A stretch of DNA of 41,760 nt from Bacteroidales bacterium (GTDB taxonomy: Bacteria; Bacteroidota; Bacteroidia; Bacteroidales; F082), in assembly GCA_018400955.1 (NCBI GenBank), contig JAGYLH010000018.1, positions 1-41,760 of the forward strand, given 5' to 3'. The translations under genes and the position numbers were made by a program. The notes beneath the pieces are model-generated. The model did not search any database, was not told the origin of the DNA, and saw nothing but the letters and a program-made list of their open reading frames with translations. This document shows positions 28,703-35,689 of the stretch, piece after piece. How positions within the stretch are numbered: position 1 is the first letter of the stretch; each line of letters opens with the position of its first letter.

Positions 28703-29032
28703 TTATACCAGCAGAACAATCAATATTATTATCAGGAGAAGCGTACCTGTGCCAATATAGATGACACCATTGCCCCGCATGTCCTTTTTGATAAGTTTGA
28801 GTTCATTTCTGAGTTCGCGTTTTTCAAGAGCAGTCATGTTGGATTTGTCCATATCACGGATTTCTTCCACACGCAAGGTCAGCATCGCCATCTCATCATC
28901 ACTCAGGGCATCACTGCTTGTAGCGGCAATGGTGGTCGTTTCAGCTTTTTTAGCGTCGTCATTGGCTGCTGTTACTGTGCTAATGCTCATAATGAGCAGC
29001 GCTGCGATTACAAAAAACATCGTTTTTTTCAT
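28703..29032 (-). CDS. Small exported protein with charged helix and C-terminal TM
   Basis: A 109-residue protein. A signal peptide (MKKTMFFVIAALLIMSISTV, TAAN) precedes a Thr/Ala-rich linker, a charged helical segment (VEEIRDMDKSNMTALEKREL, RNELKLIKKDMRGNG) and a C-terminal TM helix VIYIGTGTLLLIIILIVLLV. This layout is frequent in Bacteroidota, where it is sometimes mislabelled seryl-tRNA synthetase; it has none of that enzyme's domains. The function is unknown. The shared promoter lies 41 bp upstream. Confidence 0.85.
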   Translation of the reverse strand: MKKTMFFVIAALLIMSISTVTAANDDAKKAETTTIAATSSDALSDDEMAMLTLRVEEIRDMDKSNMTALEKRELRNELKLIKKDMRGNGVIYIGTGTLLLIIILIVLLV

Positions 29033-29072
29033 GGGTTTAAGCTTTATTATTTTACTGTGTAAATATGATTGG

Positions 29073-29138
29073 TAAAAGTAGTTGCTGTAATTGCTGTGTG
29101 TGTTACACTTTTGAAAGGATATGTTATATAAATCACAC
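29073..29138 (-). promoter_or_regulatory. Shared direct-repeat promoter, site C
   Basis: On the minus strand: GTGTGATTTATATAA (29138-29124), 16 bp, TGTAA (29107-29103), 22 bp, TACTTTTA (29080-29073). The -7 box is closer to the standard TAnnTTTG than at other sites. Predicted leader about 35 bases before the ATG at 29032. Confidence 0.75.
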
Positions 29139-29215
29139 CTTTTTTAATGTTGAATTTCCAACTGTCGTGGCATCAAGGTTTAGCTGCATTATCAGCCTGA
29201 TCTAGTGAAAACAAT

Positions 29216-29662
29216 CTAAATATCAGCAGTGGTAAGTACTACCTTGCTATATGGAATTTTAATGCTTTCATCATCTTCAGCAGTTATAAAAATCCGAACA
29301 GGTTTGAATGAAGAGACTGTTTCGAAACTGGCCTTTAGTTTTTTTGACAAAAGACTGCTTGAACTTTGAATTTGTCCAATGTTGTAGATTGTCTGATTAT
29401 CAGCTACAAGCCAAACAATATAAGCATTTTTTGGCGGTGATAGCTGCAAAGACCCGGCCAGGTTGGTTATCTTCAATTTAATCAGATAGTTGTTGTTGTG
29501 GTCCTTTCTAACTTTAACATGGCCTTTTGCTGCCGGCACAACCTGTGAGGACAAAAAGGCTGCTTTTGTTGCACATGAGCTCAGCGCAAATATCAGCGAA
29601 ACGGCCAATAGGGAAATACTGATGCGTTTTACGGACGGGGTCCATTTCTGTGTTTTTATCAT
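29216..29662 (-). CDS. Lipoprotein of unknown function
   Basis: A 148-residue protein. The signal ISLLAVSLIFALSSCATKAA carries a lipobox (ALSSC, lipidated Cys at about 30). The mature part is beta-rich: HVKVRKDHNNNYLIKLKITN, NAYIVWLVADNQTIYNIGQI, SFKPVRIFITAEDDESIKIP. The segment Y-I-V-W-L-V-A-D resembles the beta-sandwich core of anti-sigma-K-like extracytoplasmic domains, but the similarity is weak. It is probably the last gene of the unit that starts at the promoter at 31073-31138, with the zinc-ribbon and lipoprotein genes. Confidence 0.8.
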   Translation of the reverse strand: MIKTQKWTPSVKRISISLLAVSLIFALSSCATKAAFLSSQVVPAAKGHVKVRKDHNNNYLIKLKITNLAGSLQLSPPKNAYIVWLVADNQTIYNIGQIQSSSSLLSKKLKASFETVSSFKPVRIFITAEDDESIKIPYSKVVLTTADI

Positions 29663-29838
29663 CTTACTAATTATTAATTGCTTATATTATCCATACTATT
29701 TAATCGAGACTTTTTTAAGACCTGAAAACCAGAACAGGATTACCTTGGAAATTCGTCTGGTCCATTCTTTTTCGTGGAGGATTGTATTCGCTTGAATCCT
29801 GTATTTCTGAAAACTGGCCAAATGTGCCAAATTCCCAA

Positions 29839-30030
29839 TCATATAAATAAAAGGGGGAAAGATCGTTTTTTTATGATGGAATAAAGCCGAAATGTATGAC
29901 TGTCAATAGGCTCGAAGAAAAAAACCATTTGCTCATTGCTGAATACTTTTGCATTGATTGTTGATACGTTAATTTCCATCAGCCCTTGCTTCATGATTTC
30001 CTGCATTGTGTAAACCTCATTGATTCTCAT
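29839..30030 (-). CDS. Small protein of unknown function
   Basis: A 63-residue frame: MRINEVYTMQEIMKQGLMEI, NVSTINAKVFSNEQMVFFFE, PIDSHTFRLYSIIKKRSFPL. It has no signal or TM helix. It starts 25 bp after the zinc-ribbon gene, on the same strand, and has balanced amino-acid use, so I keep it; it is not a family I recognise. The 175 bp between it and 29663 are AT-rich without a gene. Confidence 0.42.
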   Translation of the reverse strand: MRINEVYTMQEIMKQGLMEINVSTINAKVFSNEQMVFFFEPIDSHTFRLYSIIKKRSFPLLFI

Positions 30031-30054
30031 TGGCGAAAAATTGCAGGATTCTGA

Positions 30055-30201
30055 TTATTTTAATTTCATTCTGTGGCCGTCTTTAGCACAGATGGGGCAA
30101 TTGGAACTTCTTGCAATGGAAATATATCCGCACCTGCTGCATTTGAAATACTTATGCTGTCGAAGTTGATTGTTTTTCTTTAAAAGGGTCATGCCAAACA
30201 T
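30055..30201 (-). CDS. Small zinc-ribbon protein
   Basis: A 48-residue protein from ATG at 30201: MFGMTLLKKNNQLRQHKYFK, CSRCGYISIARSSNCPICAK, DGHRMKLK. Two CxxC pairs (residues 21-24 and 35-38) with 10 residues between them form a zinc ribbon of the rubredoxin or rubrerythrin-tail type. It could bind nucleic acid or mediate protein contact. It lies between a lipoprotein gene and a small frame, all on one strand, probably transcribed from the site D promoter. Confidence 0.75.
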   Translation of the reverse strand: MFGMTLLKKNNQLRQHKYFKCSRCGYISIARSSNCPICAKDGHRMKLK

Positions 30202-30250
30202 TCGTTATTTATTTTCGTTTCTACTTGATTGCGTATTTCATCTATCTTTT

Positions 30251-30703
30251 TTAATCTATACTTTTCGATACTCTGATTGATAGAACAAGGTCTTCTTGCC
30301 CAGTCGTCAAGCCTGTACCTTCAAACTCAAGGTCAGCACCCGATTCAGGCGTATGCTGCTGAACACCTGTATAGTGAGTTAAATTCCTTAACTCAATATC
30401 CTTCAACATCTTATCTAAAATAAAATTATTGATTTCATGTTCATCCCTCATTTTTCGCATCACCACCTCAAACCTGAGGTTGTTCTTTTTGAGTTGTATC
30501 TCTACAATTTCATTCCGAATCATAAATGCAAGCAGGGAGTCCAGCCTTGACTGTATCAAATCAGGCCGTGATTCGGACATATCTGTGCTTGCAGCATATA
30601 TCAATGGCTTTGTTTCGCGTCTCCCGGTGGCTTCATAGCATGCCTGAAAGCTACATACAGCAGCCAATATCAGGAATATCTTTAGGTAAGGTGGTGCTTT
30701 CAT
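30251..30703 (-). CDS. Lipoprotein with charged helical body
   Basis: About 150 residues from the ATG at 30703 (an in-frame ATG lies two codons upstream). MKAPPYLKIFLILAAVCSFQ, AC gives a lipobox with Cys at about 22. The mature part has RLDSLLAFMIRNEIVEIQLK and HEINNFILDKMLKDIELRNL helices, and a polar tail. No known domain. It starts 46 bp after the YtxH gene at 30749 and is likely co-transcribed with it. Confidence 0.78.
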   Translation of the reverse strand: MKAPPYLKIFLILAAVCSFQACYEATGRRETKPLIYAASTDMSESRPDLIQSRLDSLLAFMIRNEIVEIQLKKNNLRFEVVMRKMRDEHEINNFILDKMLKDIELRNLTHYTGVQQHTPESGADLEFEGTGLTTGQEDLVLSIRVSKSID

Positions 30704-30748
30704 GTGCATTCATTTTATATGTGCGTTTATAAATGACAATGGAATTTT

Positions 30749-31042
30749 TTAAATTTTCATGCTGTTGTTTTCCTGCTGCATTTCTTCGTCAATTTCATTT
30801 GCTGCTGTTATCAAACCGTTCAATTTGACTTGCATTAATTTCGCTTCAGCATTTACAAAATTCACCAGTTTCTTTGTGATTGCTTCTGCCTCACGATATA
30901 CTTTTTTGCGGGTTTTTCTTCCTTTTGAAGGGGCAAACAAAACACCTGCACTTGCACCAACAACTGCGCCTGCAAGCATTGCAGCAACTATTATTAGCGG
31001 ACTTTGATTGTGACTCATATACTTTTTCGAATTTATATCCAA
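30749..31042 (-). CDS. YtxH-like membrane protein (2 of 3)
   Basis: Up to 97 residues. MSHNQSPLIIVAAMLAGAVV (from a second ATG at 31018) leads to GASAGVLFAPSKGRKTRKKV: a glycine-rich TM helix followed by the YtxH motif L-F-A-P-x-K-G-x-K-T-R-K. The charged helical tail (AEAKLMQVKLNGLITAANEI) is usual for the family. The first ATG (31042) would add MDINSKKY. The shared promoter element lies 31-55 bp upstream, depending on the start chosen. Confidence 0.88.
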   Translation of the reverse strand: MDINSKKYMSHNQSPLIIVAAMLAGAVVGASAGVLFAPSKGRKTRKKVYREAEAITKKLVNFVNAEAKLMQVKLNGLITAANEIDEEMQQENNSMKI

Positions 31043-31072
31043 TACTGATTCATCTTTTAATGAACTTACCTA

Positions 31073-31138
31073 CAAAGATGCTGACTGTAAGACCGAAATC
31101 CATTACATAATCCGTAATAAAACTTACATAAATCACAG
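31073..31138 (-). promoter_or_regulatory. Shared direct-repeat promoter, site D
   Basis: On the minus strand: CTGTGATTTATGTAA (31138-31124), 16 bp, TGTAA (31107-31103), 22 bp, CATCTTTG (31080-31073). All spacings as in the other sites. It probably drives the YtxH, lipoprotein and zinc-ribbon genes down to 29216. Confidence 0.8.
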
Positions 31139-31243
31139 ATTTTTGAGATTTAGGTCTGAACACGACTCAAAAGAGCAGGCCTGACTTTGATAAAAAACGC
31201 TGATCAGAGGCATTTGGGGCATTCGAACTTTTTCAAAACAAAA

Positions 31244-31288
31244 ACCCCTGCTTACCAGTTTGCCAATAGCAATCAGTTAAGCAGGGGT
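31244..31288 (-). terminator. Rho-independent terminator after the cupin gene
   Basis: ACCCCTGCTTA (31244-31254) pairs perfectly with TAAGCAGGGGT (31278-31288), an 11-bp stem with a 23-base loop. On the minus strand it is followed by TTTTTGTTTTG. It ends the cupin transcript 79 bp after its stop and before the site D promoter. Confidence 0.8.
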
Positions 31289-31366
31289 AACCTCTAACCA
31301 AAGAAATCTATCTTTTATTTGCCCCGGAATATACAGTAATCCTTTTTTTGTCGCGGGTTAGGGTTG

Positions 31367-31735
31367 TTAGTCTTCATATCCACTTTTGATAATGGTCGAA
31401 AGCATTTTAAACTTTTCATTGGCATTGAAGTTATGTCGTGCATGCGCCGGGACAATGATTCCTTCGCCGAGTTTCAGGTTAAAGAGCACTCCGTCAATTT
31501 TCATCTCGGCAATGCCGGCTATTATCTGAATATAGGTATCATAAGGTATAACCCTTTCAGCCAGTTCTTCGCCGGCATCAAACGATGAGGCTGTAATGTT
31601 TCCGGTCGTTTTCTTAATGATTGTTTTGCTTAACACGGCATTGGGAATGTATTGAATAATTTCGACAATGATATGGGCTTTTGATTTCTCAAACTCTGAG
31701 TCATCTAATTGCTTTTTCGTGAGTAGTGTCTTCAT
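31367..31735 (-). CDS. Cupin-domain protein
   Basis: A 122-residue protein from ATG at 31735 (MKTLLTKKQLDDSEFEKSKA). The cupin barrel reads TASSFDAGEELAERVIPYDT, IQIIAGIAEMKIDGVLFNLK, LGEGIIVPAHARHNFNANEK, FKMLSTIIKSGYED. The metal-site pattern is partial: the first motif lacks the usual His pair, the second has HARHNF. The family is common beside stress genes in Bacteroidota and has no assigned substrate. The frame is open to 31819 from a TTG, but ATG at 31735 is preferred. The site E promoter is 174 bp upstream, giving an unusually long leader. Confidence 0.85.
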   Translation of the reverse strand: MKTLLTKKQLDDSEFEKSKAHIIVEIIQYIPNAVLSKTIIKKTTGNITASSFDAGEELAERVIPYDTYIQIIAGIAEMKIDGVLFNLKLGEGIIVPAHARHNFNANEKFKMLSTIIKSGYED

Positions 31736-31908
31736 AAGTAGTGTCCTGTAGTTTAATTTTTTACATAAAATCAATATCCTTGTATCTGACCCATCCGAAT
31801 TAAAATCTACAAAAGGCAAAAATGCATTTTCATGACAATCCTTTCAAAACAATTCCAAATCCGGTCTTAATAAAATGTAAAACTTACCTGCGTTTGGTTT
31901 GCTCTCTG

Positions 31909-31974
31909 CAAAGGTGGGTGTATTCAAGATGAAAAGTGTTACACAAGCTTGAATAAAGCTTACAAGAATCACAG
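31909..31974 (-). promoter_or_regulatory. Shared direct-repeat promoter, site E
   Basis: On the minus strand: CTGTGATTCTTGTAA (31974-31960), 16 bp, TGTAA (31943-31939), 22 bp, CACCTTTG (31916-31909). Its first box overlaps the stop codon of the AraC-type regulator gene, so a bound protein would sit on the 3' end of that gene. The leader to the cupin ATG would be about 168 bases. Confidence 0.78.
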
Positions 31975-32529
31975 GTTTTCGAGGTTGCTTTTGCGCTTAT
32001 CCTTTAGTTTTTTGTAAAAGGAAGGCGAAAGTCCTGTCACTTTTTTGAACTGGTTCGACAGGTGGGCAACACTGCTGTATTGCATCTGATAGGATATTTC
32101 GGTAAGGGTGAGCTCGTCATAAAGCAACAATTCCTTTACCCTTTCAATTTTGTGGAAGATAATATATTGCTGTATGGTAATCCCCTTCACTTCCGAAAAA
32201 GTATTGGACAGATAGGTATAATCCTGACCCAGCTTCTCGCTGATGTGATCGGAATAGTTCACCTTGGGCAACTCTTCCGAATAATGAACCATTTCGATGA
32301 TAACATTTTTAATCTTTTCGATCAGAATGGTCCTTTTATCATCAAGCAACTCAAGGCCCGATCTTAACAGCTTATTTTTTAAAACTTCACGCTGATCTTG
32401 TGTGATCTGTCCGATAATATCAACCACACCAAGCTCAAGGTTGGAATACTGAAGGCCGAGATTTTTCAATTCGGCCTTGACCAGCATTTTGCAGCGCAAA
32501 CTAACCATAAATTTAATGTACAGCTTCAA
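31969..32529 (-). CDS. AraC-family transcriptional regulator with HMA-like N-terminal domain
   Basis: An intact 186-residue protein. Residues 1 to about 65 (MKLYIKFMVSLRCKMLVKAE, LKNLGLQYSNLELGVVDIIG) have the length and strand-helix pattern of an HMA-like metal-binding fold, but only one Cys is left (SLRC) where relatives have CxxC. Residues 85-186 are the AraC/XylS double helix-turn-helix: first HTH about 91-113, second about 140-162 (LTEISYQMQYSSVAHLSNQF, KKVTGLSPSFYKKL). It binds DNA as an activator or repressor. It lies centrally in the cluster of small stress genes, and AraC-type proteins bind direct repeats 21 bp apart, the spacing of the shared promoter element. It has no such element itself. 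Confidence 0.88.
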   Translation of the reverse strand: MKLYIKFMVSLRCKMLVKAELKNLGLQYSNLELGVVDIIGQITQDQREVLKNKLLRSGLELLDDKRTILIEKIKNVIIEMVHYSEELPKVNYSDHISEKLGQDYTYLSNTFSEVKGITIQQYIIFHKIERVKELLLYDELTLTEISYQMQYSSVAHLSNQFKKVTGLSPSFYKKLKDKRKSNLENL

Positions 32530-32722
32530 TATAAGATGTTATTTTATGTGGTAAAGTTAAGTTAAAAATGTTAAACTGTCAAAAATTCAATTCTGAGCAC
32601 TGCCTGCATCCTTCGTCCTCACACCATCTATCACGGATTACTGCCTAATAAAAAAACCCAGCCTAACTGCTAAATCTTTCATGGCTTTGAATCAAAAGCG
32701 CAAGGATTTTCATTAAAATTGA

Positions 32723-32932
32723 CTACTTTTTCCCTCCCTGCCACAAAACCACACCTCCGATTACCATGACTGCGATGCCAACAAATGGCGACCAGTTAAG
32801 GGTATTTTTTTTGTCGTGCGTAATTTCAAGATTGCCAATTTCTGCTACTTTTTCCCTGGTAAAGAATTGAAAGGTTGTGAAAATCGTTAACAGAATCCCG
32901 ATTACCAAAAGTACTATTCCTGTTGTTTTCAT
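32723..32932 (-). CDS. Small two-TM membrane protein (DUF3185-like)
   Basis: A 69-residue protein: MKTTGIVLLVIGILLTIFTT, FQFFTREKVAEIGNLEITHD, KKNTLNWSPFVGIAVMVIGG, VVLWQGGKK. Two TM helices (4-22 and 50-65) flank a polar segment ending W-S-P-F-V-G. The family is a common small inner-membrane protein found with stress genes. No activity is known. No copy of the shared promoter lies before it, and it stands alone between AraC and a barrel gene. Confidence 0.8.
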   Translation of the reverse strand: MKTTGIVLLVIGILLTIFTTFQFFTREKVAEIGNLEITHDKKNTLNWSPFVGIAVMVIGGVVLWQGGKK

Positions 32933-33071
32933 AAGTCATTGTTTTTTTAATCATTTGTTTATTCGAAATATTTCTGAAAGTATAAGTCAGGTATTTTTTT
33001 TCAATTTAATTTAATTTCCATCATCATTATTTCAAACCCAAACATCTTTGTACACTTTTCTTTCAGGCTGA

Positions 33072-33115
33072 AAACTGACCCTGAGTGCTCCCGCCAGGAA
33101 CCTCAGTGTCAGTTT
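33072..33115. terminator. Hairpin terminator
   Basis: AAACTGACCCTGAG (33072-33085) pairs with CTCAGTGTCAGTTT (33102-33115) with one mismatch; the loop is 16 bases. Ts follow on the plus strand after a GC. It lies 67 bp after the stop of the barrel gene at 33182 and separates it from the small membrane protein gene. Confidence 0.65.
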
Positions 33116-33181
33116 GCTTTTTTCAACTTTCGGTCATTGAGTCCACATACTGAACCGTCCGAGGCCCCTTAGTGATAATCC

Positions 33182-33682
33182 CTAAAGCTTGAAGGTTAGT
33201 CCAAACTTGCCGCCAGAAAATGCATTTCCGCCACCAAATTCAAGGTTAACACCCACCCTATCGCTAAAGTAGTACCTGCCACCAATTTGGGCGGCAAGAC
33301 CAACTCCACTGCGGTTGTCGCCACCATAGCTGTCAGGCGAATTCCAATAGAAAAAGCCCAGGTTAAGGCCTGTATAAAAATCCCACTGAGGTGGAATGTT
33401 TAAAATGGTGTTGAAATGATAATTGACGTTTCCACTCAAGCCGATAATATTGTGGTTGTAGCGGTTGCTGTTCCAATTATGGTTGTATGACCTGTAAGAG
33501 ATTTCACCTCCAATTGTCACGTTCTTATGAACACCATAGTCGAATCCTAAGTAAACGGGCACACCCCAGCCCGAAAGGCCTACGCCTAAATTAAGCTGTG
33601 ATTTTCCTACAGGCAAAGGGTTTTGGGTAAAAGCAACGGCCGAAATAAATGCCAGCGCTAAAGTTAGAAGTAATTTTTTCAT
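33182..33682 (-). CDS. Small outer-membrane beta-barrel protein
   Basis: A 166-residue protein with signal peptide (MKKLLLTLALAFISAVAFTQ). About eight amphipathic strands follow: QLNLGVGLSGWGVPVYLGFD, NVTIGGEISYRSYNHNW, NIIGLSGNVNYHFNTIL, WDFYTGLNLGFFYW, GVGLAAQIGGRYYFSDRVGV, ending KFGLTFKL. This is an OmpW/OmpA-like eight-stranded barrel without further domains. It lies downstream of the holin operon and upstream of a hairpin terminator. No shared promoter element lies before it. Confidence 0.87.
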   Translation of the reverse strand: MKKLLLTLALAFISAVAFTQNPLPVGKSQLNLGVGLSGWGVPVYLGFDYGVHKNVTIGGEISYRSYNHNWNSNRYNHNIIGLSGNVNYHFNTILNIPPQWDFYTGLNLGFFYWNSPDSYGGDNRSGVGLAAQIGGRYYFSDRVGVNLEFGGGNAFSGGKFGLTFKL

Positions 33683-33856
33683 GATTTAGTATTTTGTACT
33701 GTTGTTAAAAGTTCTTTTCCACATATCGAAAAGTTGCTGCTGTAATTGCCTCAGCAAAGGCCCGTTTTTTTTTGGTGGTTTCTGGTCTCCTCCCTGATTT
33801 TAAATTGTTAATTTAGTCTTTTGATTGATCTTTTCTGATTTAAAGATGCTATATAT

Positions 33857-34315
33857 TTAGTCCTCTGATTTCACCTTTTCAATAAGGTATATGTCATGGG
33901 CAACGACATCTTGTTTGATACCCGGAACAAATCGATTAAGCAGGCCAGAAAATATATTTGCAGCATACTTTTTTATTAATCCCCCGGCTGCGCTTTGTAT
34001 CAGCTTGGTCAGCAAGAAAACAGGCAAGCCTGCCTTTCTGCCAATCAATTGACTGATAACGAAATCCGCACCATAATTCAAGCCCACCTTGGCGATATCG
34101 AATTGCACTTCCTTATCGGTGGCAAATTTGTGTATCGAATCCTTCATGATAGCAGCCAGATTAAAGGATTCAACCAATTCTGCAATTTCCTTCCTGAGTG
34201 CTTCTTCCTGCAATTGCTTTTTTGTTTTGAGTTGCAAGATGCTCAGTTGCAGGTCAGCGTAAGTCATGATGGGTACTGATACAATATCCTGATATGATGA
34301 TTCTTCTGTTGTCAT
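33857..34315 (-). CDS. Protein of unknown function coupled to a holin-like gene
   Basis: A 152-residue protein. The N-terminal third is coiled-coil (LQLSILQLKTKKQLQEEALR, KEIAELVESFNL). The rest has moderately hydrophobic helices (LNYGADFVISQLIGRK, GLPVFLLTKLIQSAAGGLIK). It may attach to a membrane but has no clear TM helix. Its ATG overlaps the stop of the holin-like gene by 4 bp, so the two are translationally coupled; together with YtxH they make a three-gene unit seen in other Bacteroidota. The function is unknown. Confidence 0.78.
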   Translation of the reverse strand: MTTEESSYQDIVSVPIMTYADLQLSILQLKTKKQLQEEALRKEIAELVESFNLAAIMKDSIHKFATDKEVQFDIAKVGLNYGADFVISQLIGRKAGLPVFLLTKLIQSAAGGLIKKYAANIFSGLLNRFVPGIKQDVVAHDIYLIEKVKSED

Positions 34316-34656
34316 TTACTTTTGAATATTAGCTTTGTAATCATATCGCGGAAGGGTTCAAAAAAAAGTTTTTCCCTTCCCAAAAACAAGCCAAGGCCGA
34401 GCACCAGATAAAAACCTGCAACCAGGCTAAGCCCAATCAGCTTACTTTCAAAATACATTGAAAGCAAATGGGCGCCTGCCAGACTAAAAAACAACAGAAA
34501 AAGAAACCCAACAATACCAATGATAATAAAACCGATGAGTCCGGACCCTACTTCAGATACATTTGCTGATATTTCAAATTTCAGCAACTGTATATTGGTA
34601 TCAAGATACACCTTGAGATCATTTGTAAGTTTTTCTATTTTTTCAAATTCCTGCAT
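34312..34656 (-). CDS. Phage-holin-family (Phage_holin_3_6) membrane protein
   Basis: A 114-residue protein from the ATG at 34656 (MQEFEKIEKLTNDLKVYLDT), chosen because the upstream in-frame residues are atypical. An amphipathic N-terminal helix is followed by two TM helices: GLIGFIIIGIVGFLFLLFFS and KLIGLSLVAGFYLVLGLGLF. This is the Phage_holin_3_6 pattern, which in chromosomes is usually a stress or envelope protein, not a lysis protein. It lies between a YtxH gene and the coiled-coil gene. Confidence 0.82.
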   Translation of the reverse strand: MQEFEKIEKLTNDLKVYLDTNIQLLKFEISANVSEVGSGLIGFIIIGIVGFLFLLFFSLAGAHLLSMYFESKLIGLSLVAGFYLVLGLGLFLGREKLFFEPFRDMITKLIFKSK

Positions 34657-34731
34657 GATATCATATTTTAGTTTGTTTTTCTGTCTGTAAGGCGTCAAGA
34701 AAAAACATGCTTCCAACATTTAATCAGTTTG

Positions 34732-35019
34732 CTAATTGTGTTGTTTTAGCGATTCAGCCTTTTTGATAACAACATTTGCCACGTTGTCCACCTTGTCTTC
34801 GGCAAACTCAATCAAATCATTAGCCTTGCTGCGGAATGCCTTTTTTTCTTTTTTCATCTTTTTCTTTAGGCCTTTAACTGTATCAGCAGCCCCATTTGTA
34901 ATATTGCGTCGGGTTTTACTACCTTTGTTGGGTGCAAAAAGTACGCCCATTGCAGCACCAACCAGCGCACCGGCCAGCAATGCGCCAACTACATTTTCAA
35001 TGCTTCTCAATCTTTTCAT
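34732..35019 (-). CDS. YtxH-like membrane protein (3 of 3)
   Basis: A 95-residue protein: MKRLRSIENVVGALLAGALV, GAAMGVLFAPNKGSKTRRNI, TNGAADTVKGLKKKMKKEKK. A glycine-rich TM helix (10-27) is followed by L-F-A-P-N-K-G-S-K-T-R-R and a very basic tail. It is first in a unit with the holin-like and 33857 genes. The shared promoter is 31 bp upstream. Confidence 0.9.
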   Translation of the reverse strand: MKRLRSIENVVGALLAGALVGAAMGVLFAPNKGSKTRRNITNGAADTVKGLKKKMKKEKKAFRSKANDLIEFAEDKVDNVANVVIKKAESLKQHN

Positions 35020-35049
35020 TTTAGTATTTTTTTAAATTAAAATCTAATG

Positions 35050-35115
35050 CAAAGTTGCGCTTACCGGCTGCATAAACTATTACATAATGCTACAATTAAG
35101 TTACATGTTTCACAC
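35050..35115 (-). promoter_or_regulatory. Shared direct-repeat promoter, site F
   Basis: On the minus strand: GTGTGAAACATGTAA (35115-35101), 16 bp, TGTAA (35084-35080), 22 bp, CAACTTTG (35057-35050). Predicted leader about 25 bases to the YtxH ATG at 35019. Confidence 0.8.
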
Positions 35116-35140
35116 ATTTTTAGTGAATCAAAAGCCAAAT

Positions 35141-35266
35141 GAATGTTGAATATCGAATCTTTGAATCCTGAATATCGAATATCGAATATCGAATATCGAA
35201 TGTTTCTATCCTGAATCTTGAATATCGAATATTGAATATTGAATCTTTGAATCTTGAATCTTGAGT
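35141..35266. repeat. Degenerate heptamer satellite (GAATATC/GAATCTT units)
   Basis: About 17 head-to-tail units of 6-8 bases such as TGAATATC, GAATATC, GAATATT and GAATCTT, with perfect GAATATC repeats around 35169-35200. No spacers of CRISPR kind. It lies at the border between the minus-strand block and the plus-strand defence island. Frames crossing it are not coding. Confidence 0.85.
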
Positions 35267-35330
35267 CCCATAAGTACTTCATGTCAGTATAGATTTTCCT
35301 CAAAAAATCTTGGATTTGCAAAAAAAACAT

Positions 35331-35689
35331 AACTTTACCGCTTTACCTTAAAACTCTGCTATGGTGCGCATTTGCTTGAAAACTGTATAAATTTGCCTAA
35401 CATAAAGGAGTTGTTTGGCAAAAAATTAAGCAAAACGAAGAAACCAAAAACCACAATTAGCATGAAAAACCTGAGAAACACCAAACCGCCAATCGATAAT
35501 TTTGACTTTTAACCAAGCACACCAAAAGGTTTACATGTCTTCCGTTATTTGGAAGCTAAGAGAAAAAAAGGTTGGGAAGTAAACAAGTTAGAGTTCATTA
35601 AAACAACGAGATAGCTGAAATAATGAAACAAGTTTTGAAAATACTGATTTTGATAGGAGTTATTATTTCGATTGCCTTCAAGGGGAAAA
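35331..35689. other. Gene-poor region with plus-strand fragments
   Basis: Short plus-strand pieces are visible, such as GLHVFRYLEAKRKKGWEVNK (about 35530-35600) and MKQVLKILILIGVIISIAFK (35622), each ending in a stop. They may be remnants of genes or chance. No full gene is supported. Confidence 0.4.

Noticed and set aside
28529-29062. Plus-strand frame of 177 codons
   Set aside because: Antisense to the exported small protein at 28703-29032, which has a clear signal peptide, TM helix and promoter.
35141-35266. Possible CRISPR array
   Set aside because: Units are 6-8 bases, degenerate and without spacers.
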